DNA of 64,000 nucleotides from Nonomuraea angiospora (GTDB lineage: Bacteria; Actinomycetota; Actinomycetes; Streptosporangiales; Streptosporangiaceae): the NCBI RefSeq assembly GCF_014873145.1, contig NZ_JADBEK010000001.1:4030001-4094000 (forward strand), written 5' to 3'. Under the pieces are notes generated by a model. That model was not told the origin of the DNA, made no database searches, and was given only the letters and a program-made list of their open reading frames with translations. Made by a program: the position numbers and the translations under genes. Positions 50,854-59,021 of this stretch are shown piece by piece. The stretch's first letter is position 1; the number at the start of each line of letters is the position of its first letter.

Positions 50854-51560
50854 GACGCGAGCTGACCGCACACGCGGCGGCGGACGCGTGTGCTGGAAGC
50901 GGCCCCGGACCGGCCGAACACGGGCGGCCGGACACGGGCGGCGAACGCGAGGCGGGGCGGGTGCGGCGGCGGGTGCCCGTGTGGCGGCAGGCGCAGGTGC
51001 GGGACGGCGCGGGACGGGCGCGGGCGCGAGTGCCGGTGGAACGGGCCCGGCTTGAGGCACCGTCGACCGATCCCCGCCTCGCACCTCGCCGCCTCCCGCC
51101 GGTGAGCCAGCCAGACGCGGGCTGACCCGACGAGGAGCGGCGGACGCGTGTGCTGGGGGCGGCCGGACACGGGGCGGCCGGACACGGGGCGGCCGGACAC
51201 GGGGCGGCCGGACACGGGGCGGCCGGACACGGGGCGGCCGGACACGGGGCGGCCGGACACGGGGCGGCCGGACACGGGCGGCGGACGCGGGTGCGGCGGC
51301 GGGCGCGGGTGCCGTGGAACGGGCCCGGCTTGCGACACCGCCGACCGTGCCGACCGATCCCCCCCTCTCGCACCTCGCAGCCTCCCGCCCCCGGCGAGCC
51401 AGCCGGACGCGGGCTGACCCAACGCGCAGCGGCTGACGCGTGTGTTGGTTGAAGCGTCCCTGGGGCGGCCGGACACAGGGCCGCCGGACACGGGCGGCGG
51501 ACACGGGCGGCGGAGGCGCGTGTTGGGAGCGGCTTCGGGGTCGGCCGGACATGGGGCGGC
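50854..51560. repeat. Large imperfect tandem repeats (about 260-290 bp units)
   Basis: Three head-to-tail units begin with GACGCGGGCTGACC-type words at 50854, 51114 and 51406. Each holds GCGTGTGCTGG-type, GGCCGGACAC-type, GAACGGGCCCGGCTTG and CGACCGATCCCC landmarks in the same order. Unit 1 is 260 bp, unit 2 is 292 bp, being longer by the inner 15-bp array, and unit 3 is truncated at about 51560. Confidence 0.75.
51161..51279. repeat. 15-bp minisatellite, about eight copies
   Basis: GGCCGGACACGGGGC repeated seven times perfectly from 51161 to 51265, with a further partial copy. It lies inside the second large repeat, where units 1 and 3 have only one or two copies of the same word, so it looks like a recent local expansion. 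There are no spacers, so it is not a CRISPR array. Confidence 0.92.
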
Positions 51561-51770
51561 GGATGCGGGCCTGCGGACCTCCGGCGCGGTGCTGGTGGGA
51601 GCGGTTTCAGGGCTGTTGTGGGGGCGGCGGCTGTGGGTAAGGGGCGGGGTGGAGGTGTGGAACGTTCCTGTACTGGTCGGACAGAATTCGGCAACGAGGG
51701 ACGCCATAGGGCAGCGCGAAGGGATTAAATGGTTTACAGGTAGGAAATAGCTCTTACGGAGGCGGTGTCC

Positions 51771-52817
51771 ATGAAGCAAGCACTGGCGACGATCGTGAAG
51801 CCGCTGCCCGACCACCTGTTCAGGGTGCACGGCGCGAGCGCGGAGATGCGCTGGGAGGCCATGTCGGGGCAGGGATACCACACTCCGAACGACCGCTTCT
51901 TCGTCCGCAACCACACCGCCACGCCGATCATCGACCTCACCACCTGGCGGCTCCTGGTGCACGGGGCGGGCGTTCGATGTCCGCGCGAGTTCGGCTACGA
52001 CGAGCTGCGGGCCATGCCGTCCCGCACGCTCGACGTGGCGATCGAGTGCGCCGGGAACGGGCGGCGCTTCTACGGCACGCAGCAGCACGAGGCCGCGCCC
52101 GGCACGCAGTGGGGGCTCGGGGCGATCGGCGTCGCGCGGTGGCGCGGGGTGCCGTTGAAGTACCTGCTCAAGCAGGCCGGCGTGCTGCCGGGCGCGGTGG
52201 ACGTGCTGCCCACGGGGCTGGACGCGCCGTTCGAGGGGTACGGGCACGTACGCCGGCCGCTGCCGATCGACAAGGCCATGGACGACGTCCTCGTCGCCTA
52301 TGAAATGAACGGCGAGCGGCTGCCGCCGGACCACGGATTTCCGGTGCGGCTGGTGGTGCCGGGATGGGTGGGAATAGCGTCGATCAAATGGCTGGGTGAA
52401 ATAGAAGTTTCAACGAAAGAACTCTTCACGCCGTGGAACACGGTCTTTTACCCGAATGTCGCGACGCAGCCGGTGAAGAGCGCGTTCGAACTCGCCTGGA
52501 ATGCGCGCCTGCCTCGCTCCGGCCCGCACATCGTGCGCGGACGGTCATGGTCGGGGCAGGGCAGGATCGTCCGGGTGGAGGTCAGCTTCGACGGCGGGCT
52601 GAGCTGGCGTACGGCCGATCACCACGGACAGCACCTGGTCAGCGCCTGGCTGCCCTGGCACATTTCATGGGCCCCCCGGCGCACGGGGGGACACGTGCTC
52701 ATGGCGCGCGCCACCGACGAGACCGGGGCCACCCAGCCGCTGGTCACGCCGCGTCATCCGTTCGGGTACCACTTCGACGCGGTCGTACGGCATCCCGTCG
52801 ACGTGGTCATCGGATAG
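51771..52817 (+). CDS. Sulfite oxidase-family molybdenum cofactor enzyme
   Basis: A 348-residue Mo-cofactor oxidoreductase. The molybdenum-ligand Cys93 is in AIECAGNGR, the N-terminal PNDRFFVRNH segment is conserved, and a C-terminal dimerisation domain of the Mo-co type begins at about 235 (VRVEVSFDGGLSW). No heme or Tat signal is visible, so it is a cytoplasmic or reductase-like member; the substrate (sulfite or another) is unknown. The ATG at 51771 follows GGAGG; no molybdopterin genes are adjacent. Confidence 0.9.
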   Translation: MKQALATIVKPLPDHLFRVHGASAEMRWEAMSGQGYHTPNDRFFVRNHTATPIIDLTTWRLLVHGAGVRCPREFGYDELRAMPSRTLDVAIECAGNGRRFYGTQQHEAAPGTQWGLGAIGVARWRGVPLKYLLKQAGVLPGAVDVLPTGLDAPFEGYGHVRRPLPIDKAMDDVLVAYEMNGERLPPDHGFPVRLVVPGWVGIASIKWLGEIEVSTKELFTPWNTVFYPNVATQPVKSAFELAWNARLPRSGPHIVRGRSWSGQGRIVRVEVSFDGGLSWRTADHHGQHLVSAWLPWHISWAPRRTGGHVLMARATDETGATQPLVTPRHPFGYHFDAVVRHPVDVVIG

Positions 52818-52959
52818 GTAATTGTCACCGGCCGAGGCTGGGCTGGACATTCGCTAAAAGCTGGTACGGCGCACCTGAATTCATCTGAAAGACTCTCGCG
52901 GAAACCTTCCGGAAATCCCGTCGTGCGACGCTGCACAGATCACGGGAAAAGGAGAGCAG

Positions 52960-54699
52960 ATGCGCCAGCTGACCGCACTCGACGCCCAGTTCCTCAATGT
53001 CGAGACCGCGACCACCGCCGCTCACGTGGCCGGGCTGGCGATCCTCGACCCGGCCGACGGCGCGGTCAACAGGGCCGCGCTGGCCGAGCTCCTCCTCGAA
53101 CGCCTGCACCTGTCGCCCGCGCTCAGCCTCCGGCTCGCCGCGGTGCCGCTCGGCCTGGACCATCCGTACTGGGCTGAGGACCCCGGCTTCGACCTCGGCA
53201 ACCACCTGTTCGAGCTGACGCTGCCCGCTCCGGGGGACGACTGGCAGCTCGCGGACGCGGTGGCGGAGATCCACGCGCGGCGGCTGGACCGGGCGCACCC
53301 GCTCTGGGAGATGCACCTGATCAACGGGCTGGTGGACGGCCGGGTGGCCGTCTACACCAAGGTCCACCACGCCGCCATCGACGGCGTCTCGGGCGCGGAG
53401 ACGCTCGCCACCCTGCTCGACCTCACCCCGGACGGGCACCTCAAGAGGCGCGACATCCCGACTGCGAGCGCCGACCGCCTCCGCCGCTCCGGCCCGGCCG
53501 CCCCCATCCACCTCGCGAACCACAGCCGCCCCACAACCGCCCCCACCCACGCCGCCAAGGGTCCTCGCCCGACGACCGCCTCCGTCCACGCCGCCAAGGG
53601 CCCTCGTCCGACGACCGCCCCCGTCGGCGTCCCGAACGACACGCGTGTCCCGAACGACACCCTCGTCCCGAAGGGCACCGTCGCCCCGAAGGGCACCCGC
53701 GCCCCGGAGGGCGTTCCCGGGCTGGCCGCGCAGGACGTTCCCGGGCTGGCCGCGATGCTGGCCGGGGCGGTCATGCGGACGGCGACCCACCCCGTGCGGG
53801 CCGTCCAGTCGGTCGTCAGGGCGGCCGAGGACCTCGACGCCATCCCGCTGGCGGCGGGCCTCCCAGGCGCGAAGCTGATCGCCAAGGCCGCGCGGCTGGT
53901 CGCCCGTGACCGGCACGAGCGCCCCGAGCTGCCCAGCCTCGCCGTCCCGCGCACCCCGTTCAACGGCCCGATCAGCGCCCGCCGCCACCTCTCGTTCGGC
54001 TCGCTGCCGCTCAAGGACGTCAAGAACGTCGCCAAGGCCCACGGCATGAGCGTCAACGACGTCGTCATGGGCCTGTGCGCCTCGGCCCTGCGGTCGTGGC
54101 TGCGCGAGCGCGACGCGCTGCCGGAGACGCCGCTGATCGTCGCCGTCCCCGTGGCGGTCCGTACGGCCGGGGCCAAGGACCTGGTCGGCAACCAGATCTC
54201 CGCCATGGTCGCCCCCATGCCCACGAACGTCCCCGACCCCGAGGAGCGCCTGCGGGCCGTCGGCTCCGTCATGGGCCGGGCCAAGCGGCGGTTCGCGCTG
54301 GCCCCGGCGACCTGGCTGAGTGAGCTGTGCTCGGTGCTGCCCGCCCCGCTCACCAGTCTGGCCACCCCGGCGGTCTTCCGGCTGGCGGGCATGGCGTTCC
54401 CGCCCATCAATCTCATCATCAGCAACGTGCCGGGCCCGCAGTTCCCGCTGTATCTGTGCGGCGGGCGGGTGCTGTCGTACTACCCGCTGTCCGTGCTGAC
54501 CGACGTGAGCGGCGGCCTCAACATCACCTGCTTCTCCTACGACGGCATGCTCGACTTCGGCATCGTGGCCTGCCCCGAACGGATGGACGACGTGTGGGGC
54601 CTGCTCGGCCACCTGCGTACGGCGCTGGATGAGTTGCTAGATGAGCGAGTGGGCGATGAGTTCCGCGACGGCGTCGGGATCGATCTGGTGGCCGGTTAG
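52960..54699 (+). CDS. Wax ester synthase/diacylglycerol acyltransferase (WS/DGAT)
   Basis: A 579-residue acyltransferase for triacylglycerol or wax ester storage lipid. The active motif HHAAIDG is at residues 136-142, and the C terminus has NLIISNVPGPQFPLYLCG. It is about 100 residues longer than the usual 460-480 because of a low-complexity insert at about 187-262 (repeats of AAKGPRPTTA and VPNDT/APKGT). AGGAGAGC precedes the ATG. The 3' end overlaps the convergent TetR gene by 63 bp. Confidence 0.92.
   Translation: MRQLTALDAQFLNVETATTAAHVAGLAILDPADGAVNRAALAELLLERLHLSPALSLRLAAVPLGLDHPYWAEDPGFDLGNHLFELTLPAPGDDWQLADAVAEIHARRLDRAHPLWEMHLINGLVDGRVAVYTKVHHAAIDGVSGAETLATLLDLTPDGHLKRRDIPTASADRLRRSGPAAPIHLANHSRPTTAPTHAAKGPRPTTASVHAAKGPRPTTAPVGVPNDTRVPNDTLVPKGTVAPKGTRAPEGVPGLAAQDVPGLAAMLAGAVMRTATHPVRAVQSVVRAAEDLDAIPLAAGLPGAKLIAKAARLVARDRHERPELPSLAVPRTPFNGPISARRHLSFGSLPLKDVKNVAKAHGMSVNDVVMGLCASALRSWLRERDALPETPLIVAVPVAVRTAGAKDLVGNQISAMVAPMPTNVPDPEERLRAVGSVMGRAKRRFALAPATWLSELCSVLPAPLTSLATPAVFRLAGMAFPPINLIISNVPGPQFPLYLCGGRVLSYYPLSVLTDVSGGLNITCFSYDGMLDFGIVACPERMDDVWGLLGHLRTALDELLDERVGDEFRDGVGIDLVAG
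53519..53745 (+). repeat. In-frame tandem repeats inside the WS/DGAT gene
   Basis: The segment encodes three imperfect copies of a 14-15 residue word around AAKGPRPTTA, then short VPNDT, APKGT and PGLAA repeats. It falls between the N-terminal acyltransferase half (HHxxxDG) and the C-terminal half, in a surface linker position, so it probably does not destroy activity. Confidence 0.75.
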
Positions 54700-55194
54700 C
54701 TGGCAGAGGTTTTCCTGGTAGAGCAGGACGGCGGCGAACGTGGCAGCCGCCACCTCCAGCCTGGCCGCGTCCCCGCGCGCCCCGGGCAGCGCCAGCTCCA
54801 GCGCGAACCTGGAGCGCCTGATCAGCTCGCCGTTCAGCCGCCCGAGCCGTTCCTTGACCGAGCCGTGCGTGTCGGCCTCCCTGAACAGGATGCGCCGCAT
54901 CGCCGGCGAGGCCCGCAGCGGCAGGCCGCGGGCGAGCTTGGACAGGGTGCGCGCCGGATCGCCCGGCACGGCGTCGACCTCTCGCCCCTCCTCGACCAGC
55001 GTGCGCTCGTCGACCAGGGCCACCAGGACGTCGATCTTGCGCGGGAAGTAGTGGAAGATCAGCCCTTTGGGCACTTGCGCGAGCCGCGCGATGACCGCGG
55101 TCGGGGTGGCCTCGTAGCCGCCGCCCGCGAAGAGCTCCTCGGCCGCGTCCAGGATGCGCGTGCGCGCGTCACCGATCACCACAGCTCGCACCAT
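54637..55194 (-). CDS. TetR-family transcriptional regulator
   Basis: A 185-residue regulator with the TetR helix-turn-helix (ILDAAEELFAGGGYEATPTAVIARLAQVPKGLIFHYF). The ligand domain is not recognisable. It is convergent with and overlaps the WS/DGAT gene by 63 bp and is divergent from the second aldo/keto reductase, which it may control. Alternative start: the internal GTG before IGDARTR. Confidence 0.9.
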   Translation of the reverse strand: MVRAVVIGDARTRILDAAEELFAGGGYEATPTAVIARLAQVPKGLIFHYFPRKIDVLVALVDERTLVEEGREVDAVPGDPARTLSKLARGLPLRASPAMRRILFREADTHGSVKERLGRLNGELIRRSRFALELALPGARGDAARLEVAAATFAAVLLYQENLCQLTGHQIDPDAVAELIAHSLI

Positions 55195-55308
55195 AGCGTC
55201 AGCCGCGATCGCCCCGCCATCCCGCGGAAGCGAGAGCCCCGTGTCCGCCCGCCGCCGTTCGAGGGGGTGCCATCGGGCCTGCTCAGGGGAGGTGCGGATA
55301 ATGGCGGA

Positions 55309-56238
55309 ATGAGATCGATAGGCACCACGGAGCTGTCCGTTTTCCCGATATCGCTCGGTACGAATGTCTTCGGCTGGACCGCCGACAAGGAGTCCTCCTT
55401 CGCCGTCCTGGACGCGTACGTCGAGGGCGGCGGCAACTTCATCGACACCGCCGACGTCTACCCGTACTGGGCGACCGGCGAGTCCACGTCAGAAATGATC
55501 ATCGGCGAGTGGATGCACCTGCGCCGCAACCGCGACTCGCTCGTGCTCGCCACCAAGGTCGGCATGCTGGAGGGCCTGACCGGCCTGTCCCCTGCGACGA
55601 TCCGGACGGCGGTCGAGGACTCGCTGCGCCGGCTGCGCACCGACTACATCGACCTCTACTGGGCCCATGTGGACGATCATGACACGCCTCTGGTGGAGTC
55701 GCTGGCGACGTTCGACGCGCTGGTCCACGAGGGCAAGGTCCGGTACGTCGGCGCGTCCAACTACGGCGCGGACCGGCTGGCCGAGGCCCTCAAGACCTCC
55801 AGCGACGAGGGGCTGACCCGGTACGTGGCGCTGCAGCAGCAGTACAACCTGGTCGAACGCGGCTACGAGAGCGAGCTGCGGGACGTGGTGGCCCAGGAGG
55901 GGCTGTCCAGCACGCCGTACTTCGGGCTGGCGCGCGGCTTCCTGACCGGCAAGTACGCGCCCGGGGTGACGGTCGACAGCCCGCGGGCCGGGATGGCGGC
56001 GGAATACCTGCAGAAGGAGCACGGGCGCCGGGCGCTGGAGGCGCTGCTCAAGGTGGCGGCCGAGCAGGAGGTGGCCCCGGCCACGGTGGCGCTGGCCTGG
56101 CTCGCCGCCCAGCCGACGATCGCGGCCCCGATCGCCAGCGCCAGGGACGTGACGCAGCTCCAGCCACTGCTGGCCGCCGCCGAGCTGACCCTGACGGAGG
56201 AGGAGCTCGCCCTCCTGGACGAGGCCTCCCGAGCCTGA
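55309..56238 (+). CDS. Aldo/keto reductase
   Basis: A 309-residue AKR with the catalytic Asp/Tyr in FIDTADVYPYW, Lys in LATKVGM and His in LYWAHVDDHD. The ATG at 55309 matches the usual N terminus (MRSIGTTELSVFPI). It is divergent from the TetR gene and ends before a hairpin at 56260. It is next to the terpene cluster but on the far side of a terminator and convergent to it, so membership is unlikely. Confidence 0.92.
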   Translation: MRSIGTTELSVFPISLGTNVFGWTADKESSFAVLDAYVEGGGNFIDTADVYPYWATGESTSEMIIGEWMHLRRNRDSLVLATKVGMLEGLTGLSPATIRTAVEDSLRRLRTDYIDLYWAHVDDHDTPLVESLATFDALVHEGKVRYVGASNYGADRLAEALKTSSDEGLTRYVALQQQYNLVERGYESELRDVVAQEGLSSTPYFGLARGFLTGKYAPGVTVDSPRAGMAAEYLQKEHGRRALEALLKVAAEQEVAPATVALAWLAAQPTIAAPIASARDVTQLQPLLAAAELTLTEEELALLDEASRA

Positions 56239-56259
56239 CACATAGGACGGGCCGCGCCC

Positions 56260-56280
56260 GCGCGCCCGCAACGGGCGCGC
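56260..56280. terminator. Hairpin between the aldo/keto reductase and prenyl synthase genes
   Basis: GCGCGCCCG-CAA-CGGGCGCGC: perfect 9-bp GC stem with a 3-base loop, 21 bases after the reductase stop. It probably terminates the reductase transcript and marks the left edge of the terpene cluster. Confidence 0.7.
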
Positions 56281-56303
56281 GTGGTCCACGTGCGGGCGCA
56301 GTC

Positions 56304-56366
56304 CGGGCGCGGGTCTTCAGCGGGCGCGGGTCTTCAGCGGGCGCGGGTCTTTAGCGGGCGCGGTCC
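56304..56366. repeat. 17-bp tandem repeat at the 3' end of the prenyl synthase gene
   Basis: CGGGCGCGGGTCTTCAG occurs three times from 56304 to 56354, with a partial fourth. In the third copy C is replaced by T (TCTTTAG), and that change creates the TAA stop of the minus-strand prenyl synthase; the other copies would read through in that frame. Confidence 0.85.
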
Positions 56367-57361
56367 GCCAGGGAGACGCACAGGGCGCGCAGGTCGGCGG
56401 CGTCCGGCAGGTGCTCGTCCATCACCGCCACCGCCGCCGCGACGTACCGCTCCGCCAGCCCCTGCGCGGCGGCCCGGCCGCCGGCCTCCTCGACGAGGCG
56501 GGCGGCGTGGTGGACGGAGTCCTCGTCCGAGACCCCCTCCGCGAGGAGGTCGGAGAGCTCGCGGGCGGCGGGGTGGTCGGCGGCGAGGGCCGCGAGGACG
56601 GGAAACGTCTTCTTGTCGCGCCGCAGGTCGGAGTAGACGGGCTTGCCCGTGACGCGCGGCTCGCCCCAGATGCCCAGCATGTCGTCGACGATCTGGAACG
56701 CCACCCCCAGATCGCGCCCGGTCTCCCACATGAGGTCGCCGAGCTCGGGGGCGCCGCCCAGGGCCACCCCCGCCGCCGCGGCGGCCGCCAGCAGGCCGCC
56801 CGTCTTGCCCGCGACCATCTCGGTGTATTCGGCGATCGTGACCGCGTTGGGCCCGCGCCACGGCCGGTTCTCGAAGGCCATGTCCGCGGTCTGCCCATTG
56901 ACGAGCTCGATCAGCGCTCTCGACAGGTACGTCATCGCCTCGGGCCGTCCGGCGAGCTGGTTGACGGCCAGGGCCAGGAGGGCGTCGCCGGTCAGGAGCG
57001 CCGGGCCGACCCCGTACGCCTTCCAGAGCGCCTCCCGGTGCCGCCGCCGCTCGTCGTGGTCGATGATGTCGTCGTGCGCCAGCGAGAAGGCGTGCACCAG
57101 CTCCACCGCCACCGCCGCCGGGAGAGCCGACTCGGCGGTGCCGCCCACGGCCTCGGCGCTGAGCATCGCGATGGCGGGCCGCACGCCCTTGCCACCGTCG
57201 CCCTGGTGCGGCCTCCCGTCGGCATCCGACCAGCCCAGCGCGAACGCGGCCATCCGGGCACCCCACGGATGCAGGACCGAGACAGCCTCGCGGAGAGCCG
57301 GTTCGAGCAGACCCCGGCAACGGGCCACAGCGCCGCCGCCCGAGGGATGGCTGAGATTCAA
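56351..57361 (-). CDS. Polyprenyl (probably geranylgeranyl) diphosphate synthase
   Basis: A 336-residue trans-isoprenyl diphosphate synthase with the first Asp-rich motif HDDIIDHD and the second VDDMLGIWG (DDxxG in place of DDxxD, usual in this actinobacterial subgroup), plus GKGVRPA. In a four-gene terpene cluster it most likely supplies GGPP. The chain-length residues before the first motif are AFSLA, which does not settle C15 versus C20. The start is TTG at 57361 after TAGGAG. It is divergent from the P450 gene. Confidence 0.9.
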   Translation of the reverse strand: MNLSHPSGGGAVARCRGLLEPALREAVSVLHPWGARMAAFALGWSDADGRPHQGDGGKGVRPAIAMLSAEAVGGTAESALPAAVAVELVHAFSLAHDDIIDHDERRRHREALWKAYGVGPALLTGDALLALAVNQLAGRPEAMTYLSRALIELVNGQTADMAFENRPWRGPNAVTIAEYTEMVAGKTGGLLAAAAAAGVALGGAPELGDLMWETGRDLGVAFQIVDDMLGIWGEPRVTGKPVYSDLRRDKKTFPVLAALAADHPAARELSDLLAEGVSDEDSVHHAARLVEEAGGRAAAQGLAERYVAAAVAVMDEHLPDAADLRALCVSLADRAR

Positions 57362-57641
57362 ACGGTGCTCCTACCCCGGTACGATCTTGAATCTACATGC
57401 ACGAGCATGTGATAATCCACCCATCGATTGACATTTGTCAGGAAATGTCCACGGCGTGAGACGGACACGGTACGCGATGGAGGAAGCACTCGTGGCAATG
57501 GATGCCACCCCCTTCGGCACAGAAGGACCGCAGCCACTCCTCCCAAAATACGACAAAGCGGACAAAATCCTAGTAATCGCGATAAATAGCCGTCTAGCCG
57601 GCTCTTAGTCGTCTCTCGCAATTGGATCGAGGATCGCCGCC
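57362..57641. promoter_or_regulatory. Divergent promoter region of the terpene cluster with a GACATTT/AAATGTC dyad
   Basis: A 280-bp, relatively AT-rich gap between the prenyl synthase and P450 genes. It contains GACATTT-GTCAGG-AAATGTC (57430-57449), perfect 7-bp arms, and AT-rich segments around 57390-57435 and 57545-57590 that may hold the promoters. No gene is visible. The dyad is the best candidate operator of the cluster; no cluster-linked repressor is in the window, unless control comes from the adjacent conservon. Confidence 0.6.
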
Positions 57642-59021
57642 ATGTCGTACGCCACGGAAACCTCAGTGACCACTCCTCAAGTCGTCCCCTTTCATCAAGC
57701 CATCCGCCGGTTGGTGAAAGACCCGGTCGCCGAACTGGCCAGGATGGGCACCGAGGCCGCGGGACAGGTCGTCCGGGTCGACCTCGGCCCCTTCCGTCCC
57801 TATCTGGTGTCACATCCGGACCATGTCCAGCAGGTACTCACGGCACAGTGGAGCAATTTCACCCGCGACGGCATGTTCTGGCGGCCGGTACGGCGCGTGA
57901 CCGGCCGGGGCATCCTGCGCGAGGGCGACGAGTGGGTGACCGCCAGAAAGATCCTCCAGCCGCTCTTCACCGCCAGGTACACGGCCAATCTGGCCGAGGA
58001 CATGGCCGACGCCATCGCCGAGCGCGTCCACGGGCTCGAGGTTCACGCGCAAACGGGCGAGCCGATCGACGCCGCCGACCAGATGACGGCGATCATCAAC
58101 CAGGCCGTGGTCAAGGTCCTCTTCGGCGGCCGCATCTCGCGTGACACCGCCGAGCGGTTGGCGCCCGAGTTCGCCACCTGTGCCACGTCGATCGCCTTCC
58201 GGCTGCTTTTTCCGTTCGTGCCGTACTCGATCAAGGTTCCCGGCGATCGCGCGTACCTGAGAGCCATGAACAACATCGACGAGATCGTCTACCCCCTCAT
58301 CGAGCAGGCGCGCCGCGAGGGCGCGAGCGAGGGGAAGACCGACCTGATCTCGGTGCTGCTCGCGGCCAGGCTGGGGCCGGACGGCAGAGGCGATATGCGG
58401 CAGGTCCGCGACGACCTGGTGAGCATGTACGCCACGGCGACGGAGACCACGGCGACGTCGCTGACCTGGCTGTGGGCTGTGCTGCACGAACATCCCGACG
58501 TCAGTGCCCGGCTCCACGAGGAGATCGGCCGCGTGGTGGGGCATGACCCGGCACGGCCGGAGCACGTACCCCGGCTCACCTATCTCAACATGGTCCTGCA
58601 GGAGCTGTTACGGCTGTATCCGGCGGGCTGGCTCATCCCCCGCCAGGCGGTGTCGGACACGAAGATCGGCGGCGTCCCGATCAAGGCCGGATCGCAGGTT
58701 CTGATCAGCCCGTTCACCACCCACCGTCTGGCGGAGTTCTGGGACCGGCCTCTGGAGTTCGACCCCGGGCGCTGGACCGGTGACGGCGCCACGCCCAGGC
58801 ACCGCTACGCATTCTTCCCCTTCGGCGCCGGACCCCACTCGTGCCTCGGCCAGAACCTGTTCCGCATCGAGGCCCCGCTGGTCATCGCCAGCCTGCTGAG
58901 CAGGTACCGGTTGACGGTGACCAATCCCCAGCCGCTCACCGCCCTGCCGGGAGCCTCGGCGCGGCCGAAAGAACAGATCATGCTGCGGCTGGTGCCGATC
59001 GAGCGGAGCACACGGTCATGA
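57642..59021 (+). CDS. Cytochrome P450, diterpenoid cluster
   Basis: A 459-residue P450. I-helix oxygen motif ATETT (in YATATETTATSLTW), ExxR in LQELLRLYP and heme loop FPFGAGPHSCLG with the axial Cys at about 405. There is no membrane anchor, so it is soluble like other bacterial P450s. It overlaps the class II cyclase gene as ATGA, so it most likely oxidises the diterpene made by the cluster. No ferredoxin gene is adjacent. Confidence 0.95.
   Translation: MSYATETSVTTPQVVPFHQAIRRLVKDPVAELARMGTEAAGQVVRVDLGPFRPYLVSHPDHVQQVLTAQWSNFTRDGMFWRPVRRVTGRGILREGDEWVTARKILQPLFTARYTANLAEDMADAIAERVHGLEVHAQTGEPIDAADQMTAIINQAVVKVLFGGRISRDTAERLAPEFATCATSIAFRLLFPFVPYSIKVPGDRAYLRAMNNIDEIVYPLIEQARREGASEGKTDLISVLLAARLGPDGRGDMRQVRDDLVSMYATATETTATSLTWLWAVLHEHPDVSARLHEEIGRVVGHDPARPEHVPRLTYLNMVLQELLRLYPAGWLIPRQAVSDTKIGGVPIKAGSQVLISPFTTHRLAEFWDRPLEFDPGRWTGDGATPRHRYAFFPFGAGPHSCLGQNLFRIEAPLVIASLLSRYRLTVTNPQPLTALPGASARPKEQIMLRLVPIERSTRS

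Larger units (their letters stand above)
50850..51770. other. Gene-free stretch of nested repeats plus a promoter region
   Basis: 921 bp between the serine hydrolase and the molybdoenzyme gene. From 50854 to about 51560 it is tandem repeat DNA (described separately). From about 51650 to 51770 base composition becomes more AT-rich (GGGATTAAATGGTTTACAGG) and ends in GGAGG before the next ATG, so this is the promoter of the sulfite-oxidase-family gene. Long open frames on both strands here are repeat-driven Pro/Ala/Arg-rich sequence and are not called as genes. Confidence 0.8.

Noticed and set aside
51161..51279. Possible CRISPR array
   Set aside because: The 15-bp units are contiguous without spacers and no cas genes are near; it is a minisatellite.
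50860..51740. Pro/Ala/Arg-rich open frames across the repeat region as genes
   Set aside because: The residues follow directly from the tandem DNA repeats in several frames at once; no start with a ribosome-binding site or family match is seen.
55309..56238. Second aldo/keto reductase as part of the terpene cluster
   Set aside because: It is convergent to the cluster, separated by a hairpin, and paired with a divergent TetR gene.
56351..57361. Prenyl synthase as a family 2 encapsulin cargo enzyme
   Set aside because: The sequence style (DDMLGIWG) recalls that group, but no encapsulin shell gene is nearby; the terpene cluster context explains it better.
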